A stretch of DNA of 64,000 bases from CALLPQ01 sp964421675 (GTDB lineage Bacteria; Pseudomonadota; Alphaproteobacteria; Caulobacterales; Parvularculaceae). Of this stretch, positions 46,485 through 54,984 are shown one piece after another (positions within the stretch are counted from its first letter, which is position 1; every line of letters begins with the position of its first letter). A program made the position numbers and the translations under genes. Location of the stretch: contig CAYQXV010000001.1 of NCBI GenBank assembly GCA_964421675.1, positions 80,365 through 144,364 of the forward strand. Direction: 5' to 3'. The notes under the pieces were generated by a model. It saw only the letters and a program-made list of their open reading frames with translations. It was not told where the DNA came from and made no database searches.

Positions 46485-47561
46485 ATGGTTGCACTTAAAG
46501 GCAAAGCAATTTTAGCGGCACTTGGAAAACGCGACCCATCCTATAGCGCTTACCTTGTCTACGGGCCTGACCAAGGGTTGGTCAGAGAACGCACATCAAA
46601 ATTATCACAAATGGTGATTGATGACCCTCACGACCCTTTCAGCTTCATGGAACTTTCTGACACCGATCTAAAAGCCGAACCCGGTCGCCTTTCGGATGAA
46701 ATTACAGCGCTATCCTTTATCGGAGGCGAACGTGTAATTCGTGTGCGAATGAATAGTGAGGCGCAGGCCAGTGCGGTAACGAATTTCATCACTGCGCTCG
46801 ACAATGATCACTTAAAACCCAATGGCATTGTTTTGGTCGAGGGCGGGGATCTTGGACCAAGATCAACATTGCGCAAAGCCTTCGAAAAGGCCAAACGCGC
46901 CGCAAGTCTTCCCTGTTACGAAGACGCACCGGCAGCAGTACGCAGCCTTGCGGCAGAAATGGCCCGCGACCATGGCCTGTCCATAGAGCCAGACGCCATG
47001 ACATTTTTAACCAGCACATTGGGAGAAGATCGGGGAATAACCCGGTCAGAAATTGAAAAACTTTTATTTTTCAAAAGCGCCGGGACTAACAATCAAAATA
47101 CCGGTGATAAATCTGGCAGTGTGATCAGTCTTGCCGATGCGCGTTTGTGCCTGGTTGATGCAGCCTCGGACACGTTGAACGATGTCGCCAGCCATTGTCA
47201 GGATGGACGCACAGGACCGCTAGCAGATGCGTTGCACCGGTCCGCAACAGCGGGAACAAGTTCGATTGCGCTGTTACGCGCTTTGCAGCGCGCGTTTGGA
47301 CGGTTGATGGAGGCACAAGCCCATATTGCAAAAGGGGCGAATGCAAACGATGCCATGAAAAAATTGCGCCCCCCTGTTTTCTTTGCTGAACAGGACGCTT
47401 TTCGCACACGGCTTAACCAATGGTCACTTCCGCGCCTTACGCTGGCACGGCGATGGCTTATTGAAGCAGAATTAGAAGCAAAAACGACCGGCAATCCGCA
47501 ACGCGAACTGGTTGAACGAGTTGCTTTAAGGCTTGCGCGCATTCCTAGAGCACGGCGCTAA
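46485..47561 (+). CDS. holA: DNA polymerase III delta subunit
   Basis: 358 residues, with the three-domain HolA layout: YLVYGPDQGLVRERTSKL at the start, FIGGERVIRVR in the first domain, and a C-terminal helical domain with LLRALQRAFGRL and RRWLIEAELEAKTTGNPQRELVERVALRLA. The delta subunit opens the sliding clamp in the clamp loader. In many Rhizobiales parB follows; here a convergent nitrilase gene follows after nine bases. Confidence 0.95.
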   Translation: MVALKGKAILAALGKRDPSYSAYLVYGPDQGLVRERTSKLSQMVIDDPHDPFSFMELSDTDLKAEPGRLSDEITALSFIGGERVIRVRMNSEAQASAVTNFITALDNDHLKPNGIVLVEGGDLGPRSTLRKAFEKAKRAASLPCYEDAPAAVRSLAAEMARDHGLSIEPDAMTFLTSTLGEDRGITRSEIEKLLFFKSAGTNNQNTGDKSGSVISLADARLCLVDAASDTLNDVASHCQDGRTGPLADALHRSATAGTSSIALLRALQRAFGRLMEAQAHIAKGANANDAMKKLRPPVFFAEQDAFRTRLNQWSLPRLTLARRWLIEAELEAKTTGNPQRELVERVALRLARIPRARR

Positions 47562-47570
47562 TCGGCGCGA

Positions 47571-48557
47571 TCACTCCACTTCAGGGATGGGGTCTGAACT
47601 ATCTCCGTCAAAGTCACTAAGCAAACGCACCATGCCATCGGCCTGTGTATCATCAACGACGAGGTCAAAAATATCCGGGCGCGAATAATGGCCCGCAATA
47701 TCACAAGCCGCTTTTGCCGCGCGAATAACATCATGACGCCCTTCGGCAATCACCATATCTTCGCCTTCAATCGGCCCCGCTAAAATTTCCCCGCGCGGGT
47801 CAATAATTGCGCTATGGCCAGTGTGCTGCCATTCACCAAATACGCGGTATTTTTCCGGAATATGTTCAGGCAATCGCAAACCCGCTGAACACACCACATA
47901 CGCTGCGGCCTGACTGGCAAAGGCGCGCGACAAAACAATTTGTCTTGCCCAGCAATATTCTTCCGGACGCGGTGTTTTCTCCCAACCGGGCCATAATGCA
48001 GCATGCACCTGTGTGCCCTGGGCGGCCAATGCATATCCTGGCAACATCATCTGATGTTCCCAACAATTTAACGCCGACAACCGGCCATAGTCGCGCGGAA
48101 CCGGACGCAAGCCCGCCGCATCGCCATCACCCCAGATAATTCTCTCTGCATGGGTAGGTTTGAGTTTTCGATGTCGGTTAAGAATTTGCCCCTCGCGCCC
48201 AATCGTTAATGCGGTGCAATAGGCAGTTCCTTCTGTATATGGATCTTTCTCCGCAATCCCAATGACGACATCGGTTCCCGCTCGCGCCGCAGCGGCGCAT
48301 AGTGCGTCTGTCTCCGGGCCGCCAATCAATATGGAATTGTCGAGATAGTCTGCGCTCGCCCACCAAGTATCATCGGTAATTCCGGCTTCTATCCAGAACG
48401 GATAGCCCGGCAACCAGGTTTCACCGAAAACCGCCAGATCAATGCCTTCTTTGCCCGCTTTTTCAATTAGCGTGCAGGCTTTTTGCGTCGATGCCTCTTT
48501 ATCGAACAATATCGAAGATGCCTGAATTGCGGCAAGACGAAAACTCTTCTCAGTCAT
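47571..48557 (-). CDS. nitrilase family carbon-nitrogen hydrolase
   Basis: 328 residues. The catalytic triad is visible: Glu in VFGETWLPGYPFW, Lys in HRKLKPTHAE, and Cys in LNCWEHQM. The length and the ALNCWE motif fit true nitrilases of branch 1, which turn nitriles into acids and ammonia, better than amidases. It is convergent with holA and divergent from tsaB, not linked to a pathway. Confidence 0.93.
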   Translation of the reverse strand: MTEKSFRLAAIQASSILFDKEASTQKACTLIEKAGKEGIDLAVFGETWLPGYPFWIEAGITDDTWWASADYLDNSILIGGPETDALCAAAARAGTDVVIGIAEKDPYTEGTAYCTALTIGREGQILNRHRKLKPTHAERIIWGDGDAAGLRPVPRDYGRLSALNCWEHQMMLPGYALAAQGTQVHAALWPGWEKTPRPEEYCWARQIVLSRAFASQAAAYVVCSAGLRLPEHIPEKYRVFGEWQHTGHSAIIDPRGEILAGPIEGEDMVIAEGRHDVIRAAKAACDIAGHYSRPDIFDLVVDDTQADGMVRLLSDFDGDSSDPIPEVE

Positions 48558-48738
48558 TGATTATGGTCCCAATTTTATTTGTGTTAGGCCTGTTATAGCT
48601 AGCCCGGCACAATAGCAAAACACAAGACTGCGATTTGGGCGTGCAAACGCACGATTACTTGCACTTGCATGGTTAAAACAGCTACGACCTCACTGTCGCA
48701 CCTTCAAATTCACACGCAACGTCACTATTTTGTACCTC

Positions 48739-49458
48739 ATGCCCGATGCACCCACCATTTTATGTATAGATACGAGCTTACGCCAATGTGCGATGGCGTT
48801 GGTTCGCAATGGCGAAACGCTCGCCAAGCGCAGCGAATATTTAGACAGGGGGCATGCGGAGCATATTGCCCCGATGATGCAATCCCTCTGCGAGGATGGG
48901 AGAACTTCGATCAATCAAATCGGTCATGTCGTCGTTACCATCGGGCCTGGCGGGTTTACGGGCATTCGCGTTGGGCTCGCTTTTGCTCGCGGGCTGTGCC
49001 TTGGAACGGATCGGCGCTGCACCGGCATTGATACGCTCAAAGCGCTCGCACTAACATGGCAGGCCGATAATCCAACATTTGCTGGCAAGCTAGGCGTTGC
49101 GATTGATGCGGGCCGCGGCGAAATTTATCACGCGCTCTATGATTGTGACACCAAGAGCCCGCCGACAGTCCTATCAGCACCCCAAGCCAATACGCCCCAA
49201 CTGGTCATGGAAACGCTCGACCCGGACATGACCATTATTGGCTCAGGCACCAATATACTGGCGGGGCTAGCGCCAAATGGCTTACCCGGCATTGCAGAGT
49301 GCACAGCGATAGAGCCGAGTGTGCTGGCGCAGCTTGCCAATCTCGATCATAGTGAAGACAGCGCCATGCCCGCGCCGCTTTATTTAAGGGCGCCGGATGC
49401 CAAGCCGTCGGCGCGCTCCTTGTTCGCCCATCTTGCAGGCAGCCAGAACGGTGCTTGA
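48739..49458 (+). CDS. tsaB: tRNA threonylcarbamoyladenosine biosynthesis protein TsaB
   Basis: About 239 residues from the ATG at 48739. It is an ASKHA-fold protein with ILCIDTSLRQCAMALV and VTIGPGGFTGIRVGLAFARG. TsaB holds TsaD in the complex that makes t6A37 of tRNAs decoding ANN codons. The rimI start lies eight bases inside its end. Confidence 0.94.
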   Translation: MPDAPTILCIDTSLRQCAMALVRNGETLAKRSEYLDRGHAEHIAPMMQSLCEDGRTSINQIGHVVVTIGPGGFTGIRVGLAFARGLCLGTDRRCTGIDTLKALALTWQADNPTFAGKLGVAIDAGRGEIYHALYDCDTKSPPTVLSAPQANTPQLVMETLDPDMTIIGSGTNILAGLAPNGLPGIAECTAIEPSVLAQLANLDHSEDSAMPAPLYLRAPDAKPSARSLFAHLAGSQNGA

Positions 49459-49915
49459 AATTGTTTTCACCTTAGCAACACCCGCTGATAGCGCGTTGCT
49501 GATCGAATTAGAGGCAAGCGCGTTTGGCGATAGACGCTGGCCGGGCCAGTCCATTGGGGAGGCCATGAACGCCCCCAATACTTATGTGCTGCTAGCCCAT
49601 ATCGATGGAGACGACGAGGCGGCACGAGCTTGTGCTGGCTTCCTCATCTGGCACCAACACACAGATGAGGTTGAGATTTTATCACTCGGCACCCAGCCTC
49701 ACTGGCAGCGCCGGGGTATTGCGCAAAAACTATTAGCGGAGCTGGAAAATCAGATGAAAATCGCGTCAAAATCGAGAATAATTCTCGATGTTTCCACACT
49801 CAACAGCCCTGCGCTTGCGCTTTACCGAGGCGCTGGCTATCACGAAATAGGCCTGCGCAAAAAATACTATCGCGATACAAGTGACGCGGTGGTAATGGCT
49901 AAGGCGCTGACATGA
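49451..49915 (+). CDS. rimI: ribosomal-protein-alanine N-acetyltransferase RimI-like
   Basis: About 154 residues from GTG 49451, which overlaps the tsaB stop by eight bases; an ATG at 49397 would give a longer overlap and a non-family start. It is a GNAT fold with LGTQPHWQRRGIAQKLL (the acetyl-CoA loop), LDVSTLNSPALALYRGAGY and RKKYYRDTSDAVVM. It acetylates the N-terminal Ala of S18 or other proteins. Confidence 0.92.
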   Translation: MLEIVFTLATPADSALLIELEASAFGDRRWPGQSIGEAMNAPNTYVLLAHIDGDDEAARACAGFLIWHQHTDEVEILSLGTQPHWQRRGIAQKLLAELENQMKIASKSRIILDVSTLNSPALALYRGAGYHEIGLRKKYYRDTSDAVVMAKALT

Positions 49916-50361
49916 CAGGGAATGCAACCAAAATGGACAAAGATCCGAAACGACTTGAACGACTATGCGTCGAAAAAGGCATGCGCATGACCGAGCAGCG
50001 CCGCGTTATTGCCCAAGTGCTTTCCGTTGCCGAAGACCATCCCGATGTTGAAGAAATCCATCGCCGGTCTGTTGCAATTGATAGCGGCATTTCCATTGCA
50101 ACCGTTTATCGCACCATGCGCCTGTTTGAAGATGCAAATGTTGTAGAGCGTCATGACTTTCAAGATGGCCGTTCACGATATGAAGAAGCCACCGACGATC
50201 ACCATGATCATTTAATTGATATGCGCTCGGGCAATGTCATTGAATTTGTCAATGAAGAGATTGAACGCCTTCAACACAAGATCGCAGAACAACACGGATA
50301 TAAGCTGCTCTCACACCGTCTGGAATTATATGGTGTGCCGATTGAAAAGTCGGAAGACTAG
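49912..50361 (+). CDS. fur: Fur-family metalloregulator (Fur/Mur type)
   Basis: 149 residues. A winged-helix DNA-binding domain (GMRMTEQRRVIAQVL, ISIATVYRTMRLFEDANVV) is followed by the metal/dimer domain with HHDHLIDMRSGNVIEF. The C-terminal Cys pairs of zinc-structured Fur are absent, as in alphaproteobacterial Fur/Mur proteins, which often respond to manganese. It overlaps rimI by ATGA. The ferrochelatase gene about 1.3 kb away fits iron or haem control only loosely. Confidence 0.92.
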   Translation: MTGNATKMDKDPKRLERLCVEKGMRMTEQRRVIAQVLSVAEDHPDVEEIHRRSVAIDSGISIATVYRTMRLFEDANVVERHDFQDGRSRYEEATDDHHDHLIDMRSGNVIEFVNEEIERLQHKIAEQHGYKLLSHRLELYGVPIEKSED

Positions 50362-50394
50362 CAAAAGCAGCAGCCTCCAATGTAAGCCAAGGCT

Positions 50395-51447
50395 CTAACC
50401 GCCAGCAAACTGCGCCGTGAGGGTTTGTGCCAATAGCGGCAAGAAGACTGCCAACGCCACACTAATCACAAGACCAATCAGCGCTTTAAATGCATCGCTG
50501 CTGATAATCTTGACGGTATCGCCCGCCGGGCGAATACGATCAATCGTTGCCATGGCAAATTCACGCCCCGCAATCAGTCCCAGAAATACCCATGTCGTCG
50601 ACATGGGAATATCGTTTAGCTCTTTGAAGTAAAACAATAGAGACGCAAAGGTAAAATCGATAATCGTGGCCGAGCGTATATCTGTAACATTACTTTTTGT
50701 GCGTAAGATCCGCTGAACCGGGCCGCCTTTATTCCAAAATGTATAGGCCAACAGCAACATGATCGCGCCGATCGCAGCTGCCGCTTCTAGTGGATTAAGA
50801 GCGGGGGTTCCCGCTGCACTCACACCGCGCGGCAGGAATATGAAAATATTTGCAAAGTCCTGCATCAGCCAAACCGACCAAAGATAGCCCGTCGTCACCC
50901 ACTGTAAAAATACCCAATGTGTGGCACGCTGATTTTCTGCGGTTTTTCGAAACCAGCGCTCAATAGTGGGGGTTACAATCGCATAGATTATTCCCCCAAC
51001 CACAAAGGCAAGCCCATAACCGATCAATGATTTCGTCAACATGGAGTTGAGGCCATCACGGGTCGCGAAAATCGTTAGCACCATAAAGGTCGTAGAAACG
51101 GGGATGCCAAACCTTGTCAGCATTAACAGCGTTAAAGGCGGCAGGGCGTGATACCATTGTGGTTCGAAAATGGGATATTTTTCTGTATTATTAAGCCTGC
51201 CAAAAGAGGGGTCCCCCCACGAACCCTGCGCACATTGCAAGCTTCCCAGGTCGCAATTGATCCCGAAATATCCCCAGAAAAAGACCACCACCAAAATTGC
51301 AGACGCAAACAGGAATAAGAAAAACCAGTGCACGTGCCCATTGGAATTGATGAACGTTCCCAAGGTCTGAAGGGCATCATTTCCGACAACAGCATAAGCG
51401 GCCAGAAAAAAACCGACCGCCGCCCATAAGCCAATATCAAATTCCAT
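50395..51447 (-). CDS. divergent PiT-type (phosphate-permease-like) membrane protein
   Basis: About 350 residues from the ATG at 51447, chosen because AAGGAA lies about nine bases upstream; a GTG at 51510 has no such site. There are around eight to ten membrane helices in two halves. Each half has a PiT-like pair of motifs: VVGNDALQTLGTF with GIPVSTTFMV in the first, and NVTDIRSATIIDF with DIPMSTTWVF in the second. The usual GANDVAN form is degraded, so the anion could differ from phosphate. It is divergent from hemH and convergent with fur. Confidence 0.75.
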   Translation of the reverse strand: MEFDIGLWAAVGFFLAAYAVVGNDALQTLGTFINSNGHVHWFFLFLFASAILVVVFFWGYFGINCDLGSLQCAQGSWGDPSFGRLNNTEKYPIFEPQWYHALPPLTLLMLTRFGIPVSTTFMVLTIFATRDGLNSMLTKSLIGYGLAFVVGGIIYAIVTPTIERWFRKTAENQRATHWVFLQWVTTGYLWSVWLMQDFANIFIFLPRGVSAAGTPALNPLEAAAAIGAIMLLLAYTFWNKGGPVQRILRTKSNVTDIRSATIIDFTFASLLFYFKELNDIPMSTTWVFLGLIAGREFAMATIDRIRPAGDTVKIISSDAFKALIGLVISVALAVFLPLLAQTLTAQFAGG

Positions 51448-51686
51448 CTTGGCAATTTCCTTACGCCGCACCAAAGTCCCTATCCTCTGTTTGGCGGATT
51501 TATGTGACACTGCGATGACAGCGGAAAAACAGCGTGATTAGAGCAGGATGTTTGGAACACGAGGCCGCAATAAGTGCGCAATGCTATCACTGACCGTGCG
51601 GAAAGAATGCGCGCTTAAGGCTTGCTCTGTTGGGGCGCTTGGTGAAAAAGAACATTAGATTTAGGACCCACCGAAAGAGCGCATCA

Positions 51687-52733
51687 ATGACGCCGCATGC
51701 CACACCCACCGATCACCCTGTCATCCCAAAACAGAAAGTCGGAATATTGCTGGTCAATCTTGGCACCCCCGATGGGACGGATGCCGGTTCAGTTCGCCGA
51801 TATTTGCGTGAATTCCTTTCGGATAAGCGTGTTGTTGACTATCCACGAGCCTTCTGGCTGCCGCTTTTACACGGCATCATTCTCAATACCCGGCCCGCAA
51901 AAACCGGGCGCGCTTATAAGAAGATCTGGCGCGAGCAGAGCGATGAATCGCCGTTGCGATATTACACCCGCCAACAGGCCGCCGGCGTGCATCGCCATCT
52001 CAACCATGATGATGACCCCCATGATGACGAGATCATTCTTGTCGATTGGGCGATGCGCTATGGGAGCCCATCAATCCGTGCCCAGATGACAGACTTGATG
52101 GAGCAAGGCTGCACGCGGCTCCTTATTGTACCGCTTTATCCACAATATTCTGCCACCACAACCGCCACCGTTGTTGATGAAGTCGCACGCGTCTTACAGT
52201 CAATGACGTGGCAGCCCAGCATCCGGGTTGCTCCGCCATTTTATGATCACCCCGGCTATATTGATGCATTGGCTCAGGTCACCGCTAATTATCTCGACAC
52301 ACTGGAAACGCCGCCGGACAGAGTCATTTTATCCTTTCACGGCATCCCAGAACGTTATTTCAAAAACGGTGATCCCTATCACTGTCATTGCGCAAAAACA
52401 GCAAGACTATTGCGCGAGACAATGGGCTGGTCGGACATTTATGCACCGCTCGCCTTTCAATCAAAATTTGGTCCCGAAAAATGGCTGGGCCCGGCAACAG
52501 ACGATTTGATCGAGCAATTTGGCCGTGAGGGGCACAGTCATATTGCCGTAATAACGCCTGCCTTTGTTTCTGATTGTATTGAAACCCTGGAAGAAATCGC
52601 GATTGCCGGTAAAGAGCTTTTCGTTGAAGCGGGCGGCGCACAATTGAGCGCTGTGCCGTGTCTTAACGATAGTGAGCCGATGGCGGCGATGCTCGGTGCC
52701 ATGATTGAACGCGAGCTTAAAGGTTGGGTGTAA
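51687..52733 (+). CDS. hemH: ferrochelatase
   Basis: About 348 residues from the ATG at 51687. It inserts ferrous iron into protoporphyrin IX as the last step of haem synthesis. It shows GILLVNLGTPDG, IVPLYPQYSATTTA, the catalytic His in ILSFHGIPERY, and the Glu in SDCIETLEE. The sequence YHCHCAKTARLL has an extra His/Cys pattern near the metal path. Confidence 0.96.
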   Translation: MTPHATPTDHPVIPKQKVGILLVNLGTPDGTDAGSVRRYLREFLSDKRVVDYPRAFWLPLLHGIILNTRPAKTGRAYKKIWREQSDESPLRYYTRQQAAGVHRHLNHDDDPHDDEIILVDWAMRYGSPSIRAQMTDLMEQGCTRLLIVPLYPQYSATTTATVVDEVARVLQSMTWQPSIRVAPPFYDHPGYIDALAQVTANYLDTLETPPDRVILSFHGIPERYFKNGDPYHCHCAKTARLLRETMGWSDIYAPLAFQSKFGPEKWLGPATDDLIEQFGREGHSHIAVITPAFVSDCIETLEEIAIAGKELFVEAGGAQLSAVPCLNDSEPMAAMLGAMIERELKGWV

Positions 52734-52797
52734 CGCTCACCGCTTGTGGCAGTAACCCTTACGAGGGAAGCTCAATTTCAGGGGAAGATCGGGGCCG

Positions 52798-53580
52798 CTA
52801 ACTTTTCGCCAAAGCGATAAAGTTCAATGCAACAAATGGATAGGTCCGATATCGGCGGAACTCTGGCAATGTAAGAGCCGGGCGATCAAACTTTAAATCA
52901 ATCGCGGCATACACATCATAGCCAAGCTCTTCTGTGACATAGTTGTAAAGATCATCGCCAGAAAAATCGCCCTTTTCTTCGTTTGCAACAGGGCCACATT
53001 CAAAAATCAAATCTGGTTTGTGGGCAGCGATTGTTTGAGCGGCACCTTTTAATGCTTGTAACTCAAACCCTTCAACATCGATTTTGATGATATTGGGCAC
53101 CGGGCCATCTGCCAGTAAACTATCCAATGTTTGAATTTGAACAGTATACGCATTAATTTGCGGTGCAGCTGCGTCTTGTTCGGTAAGCGATGAATATCCG
53201 GGATCTTTTGTGTTTTCATAAAACACAGCTTCACCCGGCCCATCAGACACCGCACATTCATGTAATGTCACGCCGGGAAATTGCTCACGCAAAACTTGAG
53301 CTTTTGAAGGGGTCGGCTCAACGCCGACATGGCTGCCCCCTGGGCACACATCTACAAACAATTTCAATACCGAACCGATATGACACCCCACATCGACACA
53401 ATTTGCATTGTAAGAAAGCCGGGCGCGTATAACATCTTCCAACCAACCATCGTCGCGGTAAAACAGATCGAGCTCAGGGGTTTTAATCGAACTGGCAAGG
53501 CGCTTAGCTTCACCGCTAACACGTTTTGCCGGGCCGCCCAGTGGAGAGGCCGCTAGCATTGCTTTTGCTTTAGTAAACAT
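52798..53580 (-). CDS. FkbM family methyltransferase
   Basis: 260 residues. The SAM-binding part includes CVDVGCHIGSVLKLF (motif I), HVGVEPTPSKA, and IIKIDVEGFELQALKGA, the FkbM family signature. Such enzymes O-methylate sugars or small molecules, often in surface glycans. No glycan cluster is next to it; it lies between hemH and dnaJ. Confidence 0.9.
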   Translation of the reverse strand: MFTKAKAMLAASPLGGPAKRVSGEAKRLASSIKTPELDLFYRDDGWLEDVIRARLSYNANCVDVGCHIGSVLKLFVDVCPGGSHVGVEPTPSKAQVLREQFPGVTLHECAVSDGPGEAVFYENTKDPGYSSLTEQDAAAPQINAYTVQIQTLDSLLADGPVPNIIKIDVEGFELQALKGAAQTIAAHKPDLIFECGPVANEEKGDFSGDDLYNYVTEELGYDVYAAIDLKFDRPALTLPEFRRYRTYPFVALNFIALAKS

Positions 53581-53657
53581 CAGGCCTCACCTATTTTTAT
53601 AAACCCTGCAATACTGGCTTAGATCATGAGTTACAAGGCTGGTCTTATAGTGACGGA

Positions 53658-54800
53658 CTAATCGTTGGTCACATCATCCCAGAACTTACGGGCTTTTTGA
53701 AAAAAGTTCGCAGACTGAGGACTATCGGAGCCACCGCTTTCTTCCTGAAACTCTCGCATGAGTTCTTTTTGACGGCTTGTTAGTTTGACCGGTGTTTCGA
53801 CCTGAATTTCTACATAAAGATCGCCGCGGGTCTTGGATTGAAGCTGGGTCATGCCTTTATTGCGTAACCGGAATCGCTTTCCAGTTTGTGCGCCATCGGG
53901 AATCGAAATTTTTACCCGCCCGCCATCAATCGTAGGCGCTTCCAGATCACCGCCAAGAACAGCTGTGGTCATAGGAACGGGCAAGGCACAAAAAAGATCC
54001 GGGCCGTCGCGTTCAAACAAAGCATGCTCATCAACGCTCACAAAGATATAAAGATCGCCCTCAGGGCCGCCGCGCGGCCCCGCCTCACCTTCGCCGGACA
54101 AACGGATACGAGTGCCATTTTCAATGCCCGCAGGAACATCAACGGACAATGTGCGCTCGCGATTAACCCGTCCTTGACCGTTACACTGGGTGCACGGGTC
54201 GGCAATCATTTTACCTTCGCCCTGACAGGCCGGACATGTGCGCTCAAGGGTAAAAAAACCTTGCTGAACGCGCACGCGGCCAATCCCGCGGCAAGTCTGA
54301 CAGCTGACAGGCTCTGTGCCCGGCTTTGCACCCGTGCCTGTACACGGCTCACACGCCACTGACCCTGGCACGGTGATCCGGGTTTTTTTACCTTTAAAGG
54401 CATCTTCTAGGCTTACATCGAGGGAATATTTAAGGTCTGCCCCGCGGCCCGGCCCACGCCGACCCCCGCGCTGACCACCGCCGCCCATAAAGTCGCCGAA
54501 AATATCTTCAAAAATGTCGGAAAAAGCACCAGCGCCAAACCCCTGCCCGGCCCCTTGTCCAAAACCGCCCTGGCCATTTTGGAAGGCTGCATGACCATAG
54601 CGATCATAGGCGGCACGCTTTTGCTCGTCGGACAAAATTTCATACGCCTCACCGAGGGTTTTGAACTTTTGTTCCGCTTCCGGGTTATCCGGGTTTCGAT
54701 CGGGATGATATTTCATCGCGCTTTTTCGGAAAGCGGATTTAATATCCGCAGCCGAGGCATCGCGAGAGACACCAAGCGTTTCGTAATAATCCTGCGCCAT
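53658..54800 (-). CDS. dnaJ: chaperone DnaJ
   Basis: 380 residues. The J-domain (1-70) has YHPDRNPDN with the HPD motif; a Gly/Phe-rich region follows; four zinc repeats are present (CEPCTGTG, CQTCRGIG, CPACQGEG, CTQCNGQG); and the substrate-binding C-terminus is complete. It stimulates DnaK ATPase and delivers clients. It lies downstream of dnaK after 184 bases that can fold into a hairpin. Confidence 0.98.
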   Translation of the reverse strand: MAQDYYETLGVSRDASAADIKSAFRKSAMKYHPDRNPDNPEAEQKFKTLGEAYEILSDEQKRAAYDRYGHAAFQNGQGGFGQGAGQGFGAGAFSDIFEDIFGDFMGGGGQRGGRRGPGRGADLKYSLDVSLEDAFKGKKTRITVPGSVACEPCTGTGAKPGTEPVSCQTCRGIGRVRVQQGFFTLERTCPACQGEGKMIADPCTQCNGQGRVNRERTLSVDVPAGIENGTRIRLSGEGEAGPRGGPEGDLYIFVSVDEHALFERDGPDLFCALPVPMTTAVLGGDLEAPTIDGGRVKISIPDGAQTGKRFRLRNKGMTQLQSKTRGDLYVEIQVETPVKLTSRQKELMREFQEESGGSDSPQSANFFQKARKFWDDVTND

Positions 54801-54905
54801 GAGCGAACCTTGTGCTGGCTCGGATCACGTGAGTGCTATTGAAGTTCAAAGCGCAAAAACGCCCTTAACAACAAGCCAAGATCACGGGACCCGGTAGGGG
54901 TGATA

Positions 54906-54963
54906 AAGAGGATATAGGAGCCAGTTTGCAAAATTGCGAGCCGGCTCCTGATAAAATCCTCTT
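54906..54963 (-). promoter_or_regulatory. long hairpin in the dnaK-dnaJ gap
   Basis: AAGAGGAT (54906-54913) pairs with ATCCTCTT (54956-54963), and inside it AGGAGCC (54916-54922) pairs with GGCTCCT (54943-54949). It starts about 22 bases after the dnaK stop. There is no T-run, so it probably tunes mRNA decay or partial read-through, making dnaK more abundant than dnaJ. Confidence 0.6.
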
Positions 54964-54984
54964 CTCCGTCAGCTATGTTGCTAT

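Noticed and set aside
47562..48738. parB or another chromosome-partition gene after holA
   Set aside because: Expected from rhizobial gene order, but the frame there is clearly a nitrilase.
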